Below are positions 18,291 through 27,641 of a DNA stretch of 64,000 bases, piece by piece. This DNA comes from Siphonobacter curvatus (GTDB lineage Bacteria > Bacteroidota > Bacteroidia > Cytophagales > Spirosomataceae), in NCBI RefSeq assembly GCF_002943425.1, contig NZ_PTRA01000002.1, forward strand, positions 186,090 to 250,089. The letters are read 5' to 3'. Numbering within the stretch: position 1 is the first letter of the stretch; the number at the start of each line of letters is the position of its first letter. Position numbers and translations under genes: made by a program. The notes under the pieces were generated by a model. That model was not told the origin of the DNA. It worked only from the letters and a program-made list of their open reading frames with translations, and searched no databases.

Positions 18291-18884
18291 ATGGAAGAAA
18301 ATACGGTAGAAACTTTTTGCCCCCAGAGCCCACAGCACTGGCGGGACTGGTTACACGAACACCACGCCACCCAGCAATCAGTTTGGCTGTTGTTTTATAA
18401 AAAGAAGTCAGGACTATCCACGCTGACCTGGAGTGAAGCCGTGGACGAAGCCCTGTGTTTTGGCTGGATTGATAGCATACGCAAGCCAGTTAGTGAGGAG
18501 GCCTTTCTGCAATTTTTCAGTCGAAGAAAAGCTCGCAGTACCTGGTCGAAAGTAAATAAAGAAAAAATCCGTGTATTGATGGAACAGGGCCTGATGATGC
18601 CAGCTGGCTTCCAAAGCATCGAAATCGCCCAGCAAAATGGCTCCTGGACTATTTTGGACGAGGTAGAAGAAGGCATCATTCCTGAAGATCTGCGAGTCGC
18701 TCTGGAAGAAAAACCCCGAGCCTTAGCCTACTTTTTGCAGTTAAGCAAAACCGACACGCGGAACATTTTACAGTGGCTGGTACTGGCCAGACGAGCCGAA
18801 ACGCGGCAAAGTCGCATTGCCGAGGTCGTCGAACGAGCAGATCAGCGACTGAAACCCAAGTTCATTCAGGGAACGAAAAAGTAG
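18291..18884 (+). CDS. YdeI/OmpD-associated family protein
   Basis: A 197-residue soluble protein. Features of the YdeI family are visible: WLHEHHATQQSVWLLFYKKK at the N-terminus, then L-T-W-S-E-A-V-D-E-A-L-C-F-G-W-I-D-S, and FFSRRKARSTWSKVNKEK. E. coli YdeI was linked to envelope stress and peptide tolerance through an OmpD/OmpF-related effect, but the biochemical role is unknown. The gene ends 11 bases before the WYL regulator, so the two are likely co-transcribed. Confidence 0.85.
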   Translation: MEENTVETFCPQSPQHWRDWLHEHHATQQSVWLLFYKKKSGLSTLTWSEAVDEALCFGWIDSIRKPVSEEAFLQFFSRRKARSTWSKVNKEKIRVLMEQGLMMPAGFQSIEIAQQNGSWTILDEVEEGIIPEDLRVALEEKPRALAYFLQLSKTDTRNILQWLVLARRAETRQSRIAEVVERADQRLKPKFIQGTKK

Positions 18885-18895
18885 CGTATCCATCC

Positions 18896-19864
18896 ATGCC
18901 CGATTCTGAATTTACCCGTCTTTCCCGCCTGGTATCTCTTTTGACTCTCCTGCAAAGCAAGCGGCTACTAACGGCCACCGAGCTGGCCCAGCGTTTTTCA
19001 GTCAGTACCCGCACCATTTACCGGGACATGCGTACCCTCGAACAGGCGGGCGTACCGCTCGTTACGCTCGAAGGCAGAGGCTACACACTGCTCGAAGGCT
19101 ACCGATTACCGCCCATTCTTTTCACCCGGGAAGAAGCCATTGCCCTGTTAACGGCCGAAAAGCTGACCCGCCAGCGAACCGACGCAGTTACAGCCGTACA
19201 TTGCCAGACGGCCATGGACAAGCTACGATCCGCCCTGAAACGCAGCGACCGGGATCATCTGGAAACGCTGACGCCGCTCATTGAGGTGCTGGATTCTGCC
19301 CGGCCCTTTAGTTATCCCAACACCTATGAGCCTTTATTGACGGCCATCTCGACGCACCGGGTGGTACATTTGCACTATCAGGCTGCGGAATCCGGAAGTA
19401 CTTCCATTCGATCGATTGAACCCATTGGGCTGTATCTAAGTCAGCACTGGCATGTGGTTGCGTATTGTCGGCTCCGGCAGTCGTTTCGGGATTTTCGGCT
19501 GGATCGTATTCAACAGTTAACGCTGGCTACTGAAACGTTTTCGGCTCGTCCAGAAACCTTGCAGGACTACTGGGCAACGGAAGCTAAGCGGCGATCCAAA
19601 GAAAAAGTAGTGATTCGCTTTCGGCGTACGGAAGTATTGCCCGCTCTGGCTCAACACCTGCTGGACACCCGGCACCAATACGGCTGGATGCACGATCAGT
19701 CCCAGACAGACGGCAGCGTTGACATGACCTTTCTGGTAGGTTCTTTACCGTACTTGGCGACCTGGTTAATCCCCTACGCCAGCGGCGTTACCATCCTCGA
19801 ACCGCCAGCCCTGCAGCAGCACCTTCGCGAGTTAGCAAAACGGGTGTATGAGCATTGGTGTTAG
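18896..19864 (+). CDS. WYL-domain transcriptional regulator (YafY type)
   Basis: A 322-residue regulator starting at ATG 18896; an earlier in-frame ATG at 18773 lies inside the preceding gene and would add residues unlike the family. The N-terminus is a winged helix-turn-helix of the DeoR/HTH_11 kind (LTATELAQRFSVSTRTIYRDMRTLEQAGVP). A WYL domain covers about 140-225 (HYQAAESGSTSIRSIEPIGLYLSQHWHVVAYC) and a WCX extension the C-terminus. WYL proteins sense ligands, often nucleic-acid or nucleotide signals; the ligand here is unknown. Confidence 0.9.
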   Translation: MPDSEFTRLSRLVSLLTLLQSKRLLTATELAQRFSVSTRTIYRDMRTLEQAGVPLVTLEGRGYTLLEGYRLPPILFTREEAIALLTAEKLTRQRTDAVTAVHCQTAMDKLRSALKRSDRDHLETLTPLIEVLDSARPFSYPNTYEPLLTAISTHRVVHLHYQAAESGSTSIRSIEPIGLYLSQHWHVVAYCRLRQSFRDFRLDRIQQLTLATETFSARPETLQDYWATEAKRRSKEKVVIRFRRTEVLPALAQHLLDTRHQYGWMHDQSQTDGSVDMTFLVGSLPYLATWLIPYASGVTILEPPALQQHLRELAKRVYEHWC

Positions 19865-19911
19865 AGAAGAGTTTACCTAGGTATTTTATGAGGGACATCT
19901 CATGCTAGCAA

Positions 19912-20285
19912 TCGACAGCTATTAACTAGTCTAATAGGATCACTATTTCGTCCTGCTGAGTTGGCTGGTCATTTAGTCCATATCGCGAACGCCACTCTTT
20001 TCATCCTGCTCAGGGCCACCGTGTTACGGATGAAAAAGGCGGCTTTTCGCGATAGGACGGGGTTCGGATTTAAGCCGTCCATGAAGGCCTTCGACTATAG
20101 TTTAATAACAATAAACTATCAACTAATGAAATGTCAGAAGAAGAAAACCTCCCCGCCCGTGAGCAACGGAACGACCTACGACAGCCGCAAAGCGGTGGCC
20201 CAAAGCGGGCTGTCGTGAGGCGTGGAGGGGCTCACGGGCTACTAGTCGGTCGTCGCTAAAGGACCGAACTCCGTCTAGGTGGATA
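19912..20285 (+). ncRNA. Putative structured RNA element, copy A
   Basis: This 374-base non-coding stretch shares at least nine short conserved blocks, in order, with 29092-29540. They are ATGCTAGC (19912), TTTCGTCC (19946), GGCTGGTCATTTAGTCC plus TAT (19963-19983), GCGATAGGACGGGG (20049), GCCGTCCATGAAGG (20074), GAACGACCTAC (20169), CGTGGAGGGG (20221), CTACTAGTCGG (20239) and GTCTAGGT (20273). Between blocks the sequences differ but still pair: TATCGCGAA with TTCGCGATA, ACGACAGCC with GGCTGTCGT, CGTGAG with CTCACG, and CGGTC with GACCG. Differences that keep pairing only as G·U on the plus strand argue that this strand is transcribed. It lies between two convergent genes. I do not recognise the family. 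Confidence 0.65.
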
Positions 20286-20331
20286 ACGAGATTTTAATGT
20301 AAATACTATACCCCTGCAATTCAAAACTACC

Positions 20332-22803
20332 TTACTTATAATCCAACAACGCCGTCGCCGTACAATTCTGATCCGTTTTCAGGCGAATCCAGCGGGCCTG
20401 AAATGCGTTTGGAAAGCTATGCTTGATCGTTTTCCCCGCGGGTACCGTAAAGGTTTGGTAGGGCATCCATACCCCCGTACCTACGGGGTCGGCTTCCAGT
20501 GTAAAAGTGACCGACTTGGACGACTGATGACTCAGTTGCACGCTACGCTGGTCGTAAAAACCAATCAGATACGGATCGGAAGGCTGCTGAGTAGCTACCG
20601 AGGTATTTTTCCAGGGGCCTCCATGTCCTTTCGGTTTGCCCAGTTTCCAGAGATCATCGATCGTACCCGCCCAGACGGCGGCCTGTTGATCTTCCGAAAT
20701 GATAATGTGCTCATTTTTCGAGGCTCCAGCCAGATCAATACCCGTGAGCAGCAACAAACCCCGATAGGAAGCAAAATCATGGATGCGGTAGTTATGTGAA
20801 GACACCGGTCTGATTTTGGCAAAGCCGTCCGCGTTTTCGGCGGGAAGTTCATAAAAGGTACCGTGACAGTTGAATAAATCACGTTCCGTGGCCACTTCCC
20901 GACACAGGCGTAAGGCTCCCTGATTCGTTAAATTCGTAAAAGCATCGGCACCCAGCGGCAGTCGCCAGCGTCGGTTCTGGTCATCCACGATCAGCACGCT
21001 TGATTCATCGACGGTAACGACATTTTTAGGAATGGCGAATTTGCTGGTAATAAACGACTCCATCTTCGGATTCTCCTTCCGTACCAGTTGCATCTGGTCA
21101 TTGAATTCGTAATACCCCGTCGTGACGGGTTGTTTGTTTTCGAAACGTACCGCTGCCATGCCCAGCGTTTTAAGATCGTTTCCCAGCCCATACAAAAGCC
21201 CCCCTACGGATCGATCCGATTGTACGGTACTCAGACCCGTAAATAAAGCCTGGGGTTTTTCAGGGCGGGAATCGGGCGTTGCGTACGAAAAATGGGCCGT
21301 CAGTTTAGCCTTCGTACCAGGCTGAATACGAATCCATTCGCCGGCTTCTTTTTCGGCGAACGTCAGGTGTTTCGAACCGCCTGGAGCGAGTACGACCTTT
21401 TGCAGCGTGGTCCAGGTATTTGTGCCTTTCTGATCTACTTCAAAGGTCAGCGTCACCTCCTGCGAGTCGTGGTTCTGTACCCAGGCCGAGCGGTGTTTCC
21501 AGCCCGCAAACAGAAAGGGTTCGGAAGCCGAGTCCACAGTTTCCGCAATCCACACGGCTCCTTCGGCGGTATTAGGCCCCAGCTCATCGGGCATTTGCAG
21601 CGAAGTAAACCACAGGTTGGAATTGGACTGGCCGGGGCCTTCGATGCTGCCTTTAACCTTTCGTTTATTTAAAAATTCTTTCTGAGCCGAATCATCACAT
21701 CCAAAAACCAGCTGATTATTCCAGCGAGTGTAATCACCAATGACTTTCAGATACGCCGAACGGGGACGAATCCCGGCCGAGTTAGCCGTAGTAAACGTCG
21801 CCGGAAACCGCCAGAATAGCCCATGCATAGTCATCAGGTAATCCGATTGCTGAGGCGTACCAACATCCCGGATGCGGGGCCATTCCGTATTCCAGCCGTG
21901 GGCTCCGTCGTAGGAATGGCTGGCTTTGGGTAGCCGGAAAAATTGCCAGCCCGTTTGCGGATTCCGCACGCCCAGCAAAACGGATTTATGGTCCCAGCCC
22001 GTCGCCCAGATCGGGTCCGCCTGCGGGTTTTTATTGCCGTAAATACCTCCGGGGCCCGTTACTTCCACGAATTGATTGCGACGAACGACTTTCCAGTCAT
22101 GACCATCCCACTCGGAGAGCGAACCCGCCGGAACATCGAACTGCTCAAGAGCCCTTTTGCCGGGTTCACCGTTGTTGGAATAGACCAGTACGCCCTGCCC
22201 CGAATACAATCCTTTGCCGTGAGCCCCGGGAAGCAGGGCATTCTGGAGGTTGTTGGATTCATCGGAGTCTTTCTGGCGATTTACGTTTCCGTCTTCGTAT
22301 AAGAGCTTGGGTTTGAGCGTTTTTACATCCACTTCGTAAAAACCTTCTTCCATGGTACCGTAGTAAATCTTGTGGGCGGGATCGGTAAGGTGGCGGGCAT
22401 TACCCGTATGCCGACCAGGCATGGCCGTGTACGGAATGGTCCGAACCTGTCCCTTCGCGTCAATCGCGTAAGGTCCGATGAAGAGTTGATTGCTTTCCGG
22501 GTGAATCATTCGATTGGCGGGCGTACCGCCGATGCTTTCCGAACGAATCGTTTGCTGCAAATCCGGACTGATGGCGTACAATTTATCCGAAGAACCAAAC
22601 GGTAAATGCGGACCGTAGGTGATGACCCACAGCTGATTGGCCCAGGGGACGACGGCTCCCGTACCACATTCGCCTTCGCGGTTGTACATGGCCAGATGCG
22701 GATATATGCCACTGAACGAGGGGCGGCGGAGGGATTGGGCCCCGCAGGAATCCGCGAGTAGTACATGAGCGGCTACGCAAGCCGAAAGAAAAAGTTTCTT
22801 CAT
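20332..22803 (-). CDS. Secreted protein of unknown function, SusCD operon
   Basis: An 823-residue exported protein with signal peptide MKKLFLSACVAAHVLLADSC and a probable cleavage after GAQ. The N-terminal half has repeated strand blocks that look like a beta-propeller (GTGAVVPWANQLWVITYG, NRMIHPESNQLFIGPY, HKIYYGTMEEGFYEVD). The C-terminal half repeats sandwich-like segments (SHQSSKSVTFTLEADPVG and NHDSQEVTLTFEVDQKG), suggesting two copies of one domain. I do not know the family. It is the third gene after SusC and SusD (46-bp gap), so it probably binds or cleaves the substrate imported by that pair; no catalytic motif is recognised. Confidence 0.75.
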   Translation of the reverse strand: MKKLFLSACVAAHVLLADSCGAQSLRRPSFSGIYPHLAMYNREGECGTGAVVPWANQLWVITYGPHLPFGSSDKLYAISPDLQQTIRSESIGGTPANRMIHPESNQLFIGPYAIDAKGQVRTIPYTAMPGRHTGNARHLTDPAHKIYYGTMEEGFYEVDVKTLKPKLLYEDGNVNRQKDSDESNNLQNALLPGAHGKGLYSGQGVLVYSNNGEPGKRALEQFDVPAGSLSEWDGHDWKVVRRNQFVEVTGPGGIYGNKNPQADPIWATGWDHKSVLLGVRNPQTGWQFFRLPKASHSYDGAHGWNTEWPRIRDVGTPQQSDYLMTMHGLFWRFPATFTTANSAGIRPRSAYLKVIGDYTRWNNQLVFGCDDSAQKEFLNKRKVKGSIEGPGQSNSNLWFTSLQMPDELGPNTAEGAVWIAETVDSASEPFLFAGWKHRSAWVQNHDSQEVTLTFEVDQKGTNTWTTLQKVVLAPGGSKHLTFAEKEAGEWIRIQPGTKAKLTAHFSYATPDSRPEKPQALFTGLSTVQSDRSVGGLLYGLGNDLKTLGMAAVRFENKQPVTTGYYEFNDQMQLVRKENPKMESFITSKFAIPKNVVTVDESSVLIVDDQNRRWRLPLGADAFTNLTNQGALRLCREVATERDLFNCHGTFYELPAENADGFAKIRPVSSHNYRIHDFASYRGLLLLTGIDLAGASKNEHIIISEDQQAAVWAGTIDDLWKLGKPKGHGGPWKNTSVATQQPSDPYLIGFYDQRSVQLSHQSSKSVTFTLEADPVGTGVWMPYQTFTVPAGKTIKHSFPNAFQARWIRLKTDQNCTATALLDYK

Positions 22804-22849
22804 TCGAATCGAAAAATGATTTGGGAAAGGATAGATCAGTACGGAGATT

Positions 22850-24526
22850 TTAGTAACCCGGATTTTGAGTCAGTTTGGGGTTGACGCGGATCTCCAGGGC
22901 GGGAATCGGCCAGAGGTACTGACGGCTGGCGTCAAAGCTGCGTTGAGCCACGATTTTAACGTCAGTGCCAAAACCGGAGTAGTCCGCCAGTCCATCCGTA
23001 TCGATGGGAGTAACCCCGGGGAAGGGCCATTTCGAGCGGTTCTGGGCCGCCGGATCGGGTAAGCCAATGACGGGTCGGGTGAGTGCCTTTTCCGCCAGTC
23101 GCCAGCGGATGAGGTCCATGTATCGCAAGCCTTCTTTGGCAAATTCCACCCGACGCTCCCGACGAACGACTTGCCGCAGTTCGTTCGCGTTGGTAGTTGT
23201 AATGGCCGGGTATGCCGCCGGATCGTCTACCCGCACCCCGTAAGCCCGAGCCCGTACTTGATTGATGGCCTGCAAGACCGTCGGGTCGATTTCGCCGAGC
23301 TCGATTTTCGCTTCGGCGTAGGTAAGCAGTACTTCCGCGTAACGGATCAACAGGGCATCGGCGTCTTCGCTCTGCTTGTCGGCCCAGCTTTGATCGATGC
23401 CTTTTTTCCAGAGAAAACCTGTAAAACTGGCAAATGCCGCGACGCTTCGGGTATCCTGATTGGCCACTCGCCGATTTTCCTTGCTACTGAAAACGGTAAC
23501 CGAATCGGGGTGCGGCTGATAGGTATACCCCAGCCAGTTCGTACCGAATTCAACAACCGTAGCCGTTAAGCGGGGATCGCGGTTTTTAAAGGGTTCCCGC
23601 GGATTGTACAGCGGAGATTCGTCGATGGGCTTGCCATCCCGGCATTCGTAGGCGTCAACCAGCTCCCGGGTAGGAATCTGGGCTCCAAAACCGCCGGCAA
23701 TCCGAGGCAGCTGATCCCGCACGGGTGTGCCCGTTGTAAATACCTTCTGCATTTCATCCCGGGGAATACTGAGAATGATTTCCGGACTGGTTTCGCCAGG
23801 TTTCAGAAAGAGCTGACCGTAATTTGAATGCAGACTGTATACCCCGGTCTGCTGCATAATGGCCTGCGAAGCGTCTTTGGCTACTGCCCAGTTGTTCGTA
23901 TATAGAGCCGTACGGGCTTTGATGGCCAGGGCTACCCCTTTAGTCAACCGGCGTACAGCCGAAGTGGGGTACGAAGCGGGCAGGTTCGCAATGGCAAAAT
24001 CAAGCTCATTGAAAACGAAGGTCAGGACTTCATTGCGGGGCGTACGGGTCACGCTATACGATTGTTCGAGTACCAGCGGGTCGGTAATGAGCGGAACGTC
24101 GCCAAAATGCGTCAACAGTCTGGAATACTGGTACGCCCGGATGAGTCGCATTTCTGCCTCCAGTCGCGTCAGTATGGTCGCGGGTGTATTCGCCGCCGCC
24201 CGGTCTTTGTTGGCCAAGAAGGAATTCGCCCGGGCAATGGCTTTGTAGCAGACTGTCCAGTAAGCCTGTGCCGTGGCATCTTCAGAATTCATCGTGCCGA
24301 AGGTGACCGCATTGCCCAGCATACCCCGATGCCAGTAATTATCCGTGAACTGTTCATTGTCGTTCCCCCAGAAATCCAGGCGATACAGATCGTTCACCGC
24401 CAGTTCGAGTTCAGTTTGATTGGCGTAGAACGTAGCCGTGGAGGGTTCTGACAAAGGATTCAAGTCAAGTGAGTTGCAGGCGGTAAGGCCTATAACTCCC
24501 AGCAGAAGAAACAGGTATTTTTTCAT
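22850..24526 (-). CDS. SusD/RagB-type nutrient-binding lipoprotein
   Basis: A 558-residue lipoprotein with lipobox L-T-A-C at Cys17. SusD features are the N-terminal TPR-like helices (AEMRLIRAYQYSRLLTHFGD) and the C-terminal block RRERRVEFAKEGLRYMDLIR, ending NPKLTQNPGY. It would cap the SusC channel at the cell surface and bind an oligosaccharide or other polymer fragment. The gene lies 23 bp downstream of susC in the same operon. No glycoside hydrolase is nearby, so the substrate cannot be guessed. Confidence 0.95.
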   Translation of the reverse strand: MKKYLFLLLGVIGLTACNSLDLNPLSEPSTATFYANQTELELAVNDLYRLDFWGNDNEQFTDNYWHRGMLGNAVTFGTMNSEDATAQAYWTVCYKAIARANSFLANKDRAAANTPATILTRLEAEMRLIRAYQYSRLLTHFGDVPLITDPLVLEQSYSVTRTPRNEVLTFVFNELDFAIANLPASYPTSAVRRLTKGVALAIKARTALYTNNWAVAKDASQAIMQQTGVYSLHSNYGQLFLKPGETSPEIILSIPRDEMQKVFTTGTPVRDQLPRIAGGFGAQIPTRELVDAYECRDGKPIDESPLYNPREPFKNRDPRLTATVVEFGTNWLGYTYQPHPDSVTVFSSKENRRVANQDTRSVAAFASFTGFLWKKGIDQSWADKQSEDADALLIRYAEVLLTYAEAKIELGEIDPTVLQAINQVRARAYGVRVDDPAAYPAITTTNANELRQVVRRERRVEFAKEGLRYMDLIRWRLAEKALTRPVIGLPDPAAQNRSKWPFPGVTPIDTDGLADYSGFGTDVKIVAQRSFDASRQYLWPIPALEIRVNPKLTQNPGY

Positions 24527-24549
24527 AACGAAACCGTGTCTGAAAGAGC

Positions 24550-27500
24550 TTAAAAACGTAAGGTGATACCGCCCAGAAAGGTGGTGACGATGGGGTAGGA
24601 GGAGTTCGCGGCTTCCGGATCGGCGTAGCGGGGGAAGTGGTGAATCCGGAGTACGTCGTTGGCCGAAACGTACAATCGCGTCGATTGCAGGCCCAGTTTC
24701 TTGAGCACGTCTCCTTTTAGGGTATAGCCCAGCGTGATGTTTTTGACGCGGAAATACGATCCGTTGATGAGCCAGAAATCAGACGCTTCGTAATTGGCTG
24801 CCAGCGATTGTGTTGAAAGCCGCGGATACCGGGCCCGGGCGTTAACCTCCGCCGCATTGGTTTTGCTCCAGAATTTACCCACAATTTCCTGCGGTACGTT
24901 TCCAAAAGCTTCCCCAAAGGGTCGTACGATTTCATCGGGCAGGCGACTGAGTTTTTTACCAACGCCTTGAACAACCAAGCCCAGATCAAAACCCTGATAA
25001 TCCAGTCGAATCGTGCTACCGTACAGAAAACGGGGGAGGGAACCGCCCAATAGTACGCGATCATCGGGCGTGATGCGGCCATCGTTATTGATATCCACGT
25101 AGCGAACATCGCCCGCCGTAACGTTGGTATTCAGTCGCGGCGATTGACGGGCTTCTTCGGCGGTTTGGTATAACCCCGCCGAGCGGTAGCCAAACCATTC
25201 GTTGTACTCACTGCCTTTGAACGTAGACTGACTACCCAGAATCTGGGTACCTTTCAAATCCACAATTTTTGATTTGGAATCGGAAATGTTGAAGGCAATG
25301 GAATAGTTGACTTTCCCAATTCGATCCCGCCAGCTGGTTTCCAGTTCCCAACCTTTCACGTCCATGATCCCGGCATTTTGTTGTGGCCGTTCATAGCCCA
25401 GGTACAGCGGAATGTCCAGAGCCAGCAGGATGTCGTAGGTGCGTTTATGGTAGACGTCAATGGCTGCACTCAGTCGGTTTTTGAAGAAGGCGGCGTCAAT
25501 ACCCGCATCCAGCGTCCGGGTAGTTTCCCAGGAAATATTCTCAACGGCATAGTCCACCTGACCACCCCCGTTCAGCGGAACGACTACCCCATTTTGGTAG
25601 AAAAGAGCATTGCTAAAACTGATGGTCGCCTGATACGGATAATTCCCTATTCGCTCATTGCCCACCACGCCGTACGAACCGCGTACTTTCAGAAACGATA
25701 GCCAGGGGGTATTCCGCAGAAAGTTTTCTTCGGAAATCGTCCAGCCCCCTGAAATCGAAGGGAACAAAGCATCGCGGTGCTGGCGATTGAAGCGGGAAGA
25801 CTGATCATAGCGTAGGTTACCCTGGATGTAGTACTTGTTCTGATAATCGTATTTGAGTCGACCAAATACCGAACGCAGGGCGGCCTCACTGGCACTGCCG
25901 GAGTTATCGCGTAACTCCTGCGAACCGGCATTCAGGTACGGAAAATCAATCAGGGCAAAACCACTCCGCGAGGCCGTCAGCGTTTCGCCGAAATTATACA
26001 GTTCTTCATAACCCGCCAGCACATCCACGTTATGGCCCGAGCCGATTTCTTTGGAATAGTTGGCTAAAAACTGACCCGTGATATTGGTCGTTTCCTGACG
26101 TTTTTCGTTCAGCGTCGTGCGGGGCTGATTACTAAAGGCACTCGGACTACCGTCGAGGTTCGTAAACGTGATTCGCTTGGAAAAAGCTTTGCCCCGGTCA
26201 AAATCGAAACTCGGAGCGACTAGGGCCGTCAGCGTTAGTCCATCGATGGGTTTGAAGTTGAAGGCCAAGCGGCCCATCACCTGATTGTAGTACTCGTTGT
26301 TGGTTCCCCCTTCGTTGAGCTGAGCAATCGGGTTGCGACCATCTTTGCCCAGGGCGTATCGACCATCTGAATAGTAATCATCAAAAATTGGAGGCATCAA
26401 CCGGGCTTCGTACAAGGGGTTGACCACGGGCGAAAGCGACTTGGTCCGCTTGTAGGTGACATCCAGCGTAATGCCCAGTTTCGAATTAACCTGTAAATCG
26501 TTGTTGACCCGAAGCAGGTACCGCTCATAGTTATAGTTGTCGTAGAAGGCACCGGATTTCGTGTAGCCCAGCGAGGCCTTGGTTTTAATTTTACCCGTTC
26601 CCATGGTAAACACCAGATCGTGGCGGACCCGGGGGGCCGTCGCCCGCGTCAGAATAGTTTTCTGCCAGTCGGTATTGGCAAAGGGAAAGACGTCCGGTTT
26701 TTCCCGGTGGTACTGATCAAAATTCGTGATATAATCGGCCGCGTAAGGACCCGTCGAGGACCCGTCGTTGGTAGCCTGCTCGTTAAACAGCCGCATGTAC
26801 TCCGGAGCATTGACGTAAGCGGGCAGGGCCGTCGGCTTCTGAAAACCGTATTCGGCGTTGTATTCAAAGCTCGTTTGGCCTTCCTTGGATCGTTTGGTTG
26901 TTACCAGAATAACCCCAGCAGCTCCCCGCGATCCATAAATGGCGGCCGAAGCGGCGTCTTTCAATACGGTAATATTCTCCACGTCATTCGGATTGACGTT
27001 ATCGATCGTACTGACCGGAACGCCATCCACAATGATCAGGGGAGCGTTGGTGCCCAGCGTTGTAATGCCCCGGATGAGAATGTTGGAGCTGGCTCCGGGG
27101 GCTCCACTGCTCCGGGTGACCGATACGCCCGCAATACTGCCTTGTAAGGCTTCCGAGATTTGAACGGTCTGACGCCCCGCTACATCTTTAGCATCAATGG
27201 TGGAAATGGCCCCCGTCAGATCCTTTTTCTTTTGTGTTCCGTAGCCGACCACAACGACTTCATCCAGCGATTGTTCGGTTGCCTTGAGGGTAATGTTCAG
27301 GACAGCCTGATCTGTGATTAGAATGTCTTGGCTCTGGTAGCCAATGGAAGAGAAGGTAAGGGTAACTGACCCCGTATCCGAGATGGCCAGTCGGTAATCG
27401 CCTTGAGCGTCAGTAGTCGTACCCCGGGACGTTCCTTTGATGGCTACACTGACACCCGGTAGCTCCTTGGCCTTTTCATCCGTGACGCGACCCGTGATGG

Positions 27501-27573
27501 AACGGCTCTGAGTAAAAGCAGGCAACAGGATACTTAAGTATAGCAGACTGCTTAGTAGTAGTTTTAAATGCAT
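24550..27573 (-). CDS. SusC/RagA-type TonB-linked outer-membrane protein
   Basis: A 1007-residue receptor. It has a signal peptide (LLLSSLLYLSILLPAFTQS), then a carboxypeptidase-D-like regulatory domain at about 25-105 (ITGRVTDEKAKELPGVSVAI). The SusC hallmark SLDEVVVVGYGTQKKKDLTG is at about 113-132, followed by a plug with ILIRGITTLGTNAPLIIVDG, and a beta-barrel ending in FLGGITLRF. It imports a ligand captured by the SusD partner, using TonB energy. First gene of a three-gene operon and divergent from the PKD membrane protein at 27741, which may regulate it. Confidence 0.95.
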   Translation of the reverse strand: MHLKLLLSSLLYLSILLPAFTQSRSITGRVTDEKAKELPGVSVAIKGTSRGTTTDAQGDYRLAISDTGSVTLTFSSIGYQSQDILITDQAVLNITLKATEQSLDEVVVVGYGTQKKKDLTGAISTIDAKDVAGRQTVQISEALQGSIAGVSVTRSSGAPGASSNILIRGITTLGTNAPLIIVDGVPVSTIDNVNPNDVENITVLKDAASAAIYGSRGAAGVILVTTKRSKEGQTSFEYNAEYGFQKPTALPAYVNAPEYMRLFNEQATNDGSSTGPYAADYITNFDQYHREKPDVFPFANTDWQKTILTRATAPRVRHDLVFTMGTGKIKTKASLGYTKSGAFYDNYNYERYLLRVNNDLQVNSKLGITLDVTYKRTKSLSPVVNPLYEARLMPPIFDDYYSDGRYALGKDGRNPIAQLNEGGTNNEYYNQVMGRLAFNFKPIDGLTLTALVAPSFDFDRGKAFSKRITFTNLDGSPSAFSNQPRTTLNEKRQETTNITGQFLANYSKEIGSGHNVDVLAGYEELYNFGETLTASRSGFALIDFPYLNAGSQELRDNSGSASEAALRSVFGRLKYDYQNKYYIQGNLRYDQSSRFNRQHRDALFPSISGGWTISEENFLRNTPWLSFLKVRGSYGVVGNERIGNYPYQATISFSNALFYQNGVVVPLNGGGQVDYAVENISWETTRTLDAGIDAAFFKNRLSAAIDVYHKRTYDILLALDIPLYLGYERPQQNAGIMDVKGWELETSWRDRIGKVNYSIAFNISDSKSKIVDLKGTQILGSQSTFKGSEYNEWFGYRSAGLYQTAEEARQSPRLNTNVTAGDVRYVDINNDGRITPDDRVLLGGSLPRFLYGSTIRLDYQGFDLGLVVQGVGKKLSRLPDEIVRPFGEAFGNVPQEIVGKFWSKTNAAEVNARARYPRLSTQSLAANYEASDFWLINGSYFRVKNITLGYTLKGDVLKKLGLQSTRLYVSANDVLRIHHFPRYADPEAANSSYPIVTTFLGGITLRF

Positions 27574-27633
27574 AATTTTTTCTGATAATTAGAGGTTCTT
27601 CTGCAATTTTACCGGGCTTGTGATTTAACTTAA

Positions 27634-27641
27634 CAAACATA
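27634..27641 (-). promoter_or_regulatory. -7 element of the SusC operon
   Basis: On the minus strand this reads TATGTTTG, a full match to TAnnTTTG. It lies about 60 bases before the susC ATG. The -33 region has only TTTC at about 20 bases spacing, so the promoter may need an activator. Confidence 0.5.

Noticed and set aside
18773-18895. Longer start of the WYL regulator
   Set aside because: It lies wholly inside the YdeI-like gene in another frame and adds a basic stretch not found in the family.
19961-20218. 85-codon frame inside element copy A
   Set aside because: The matching part of copy B does not keep this frame, and the conserved blocks follow RNA pairing, not codons.
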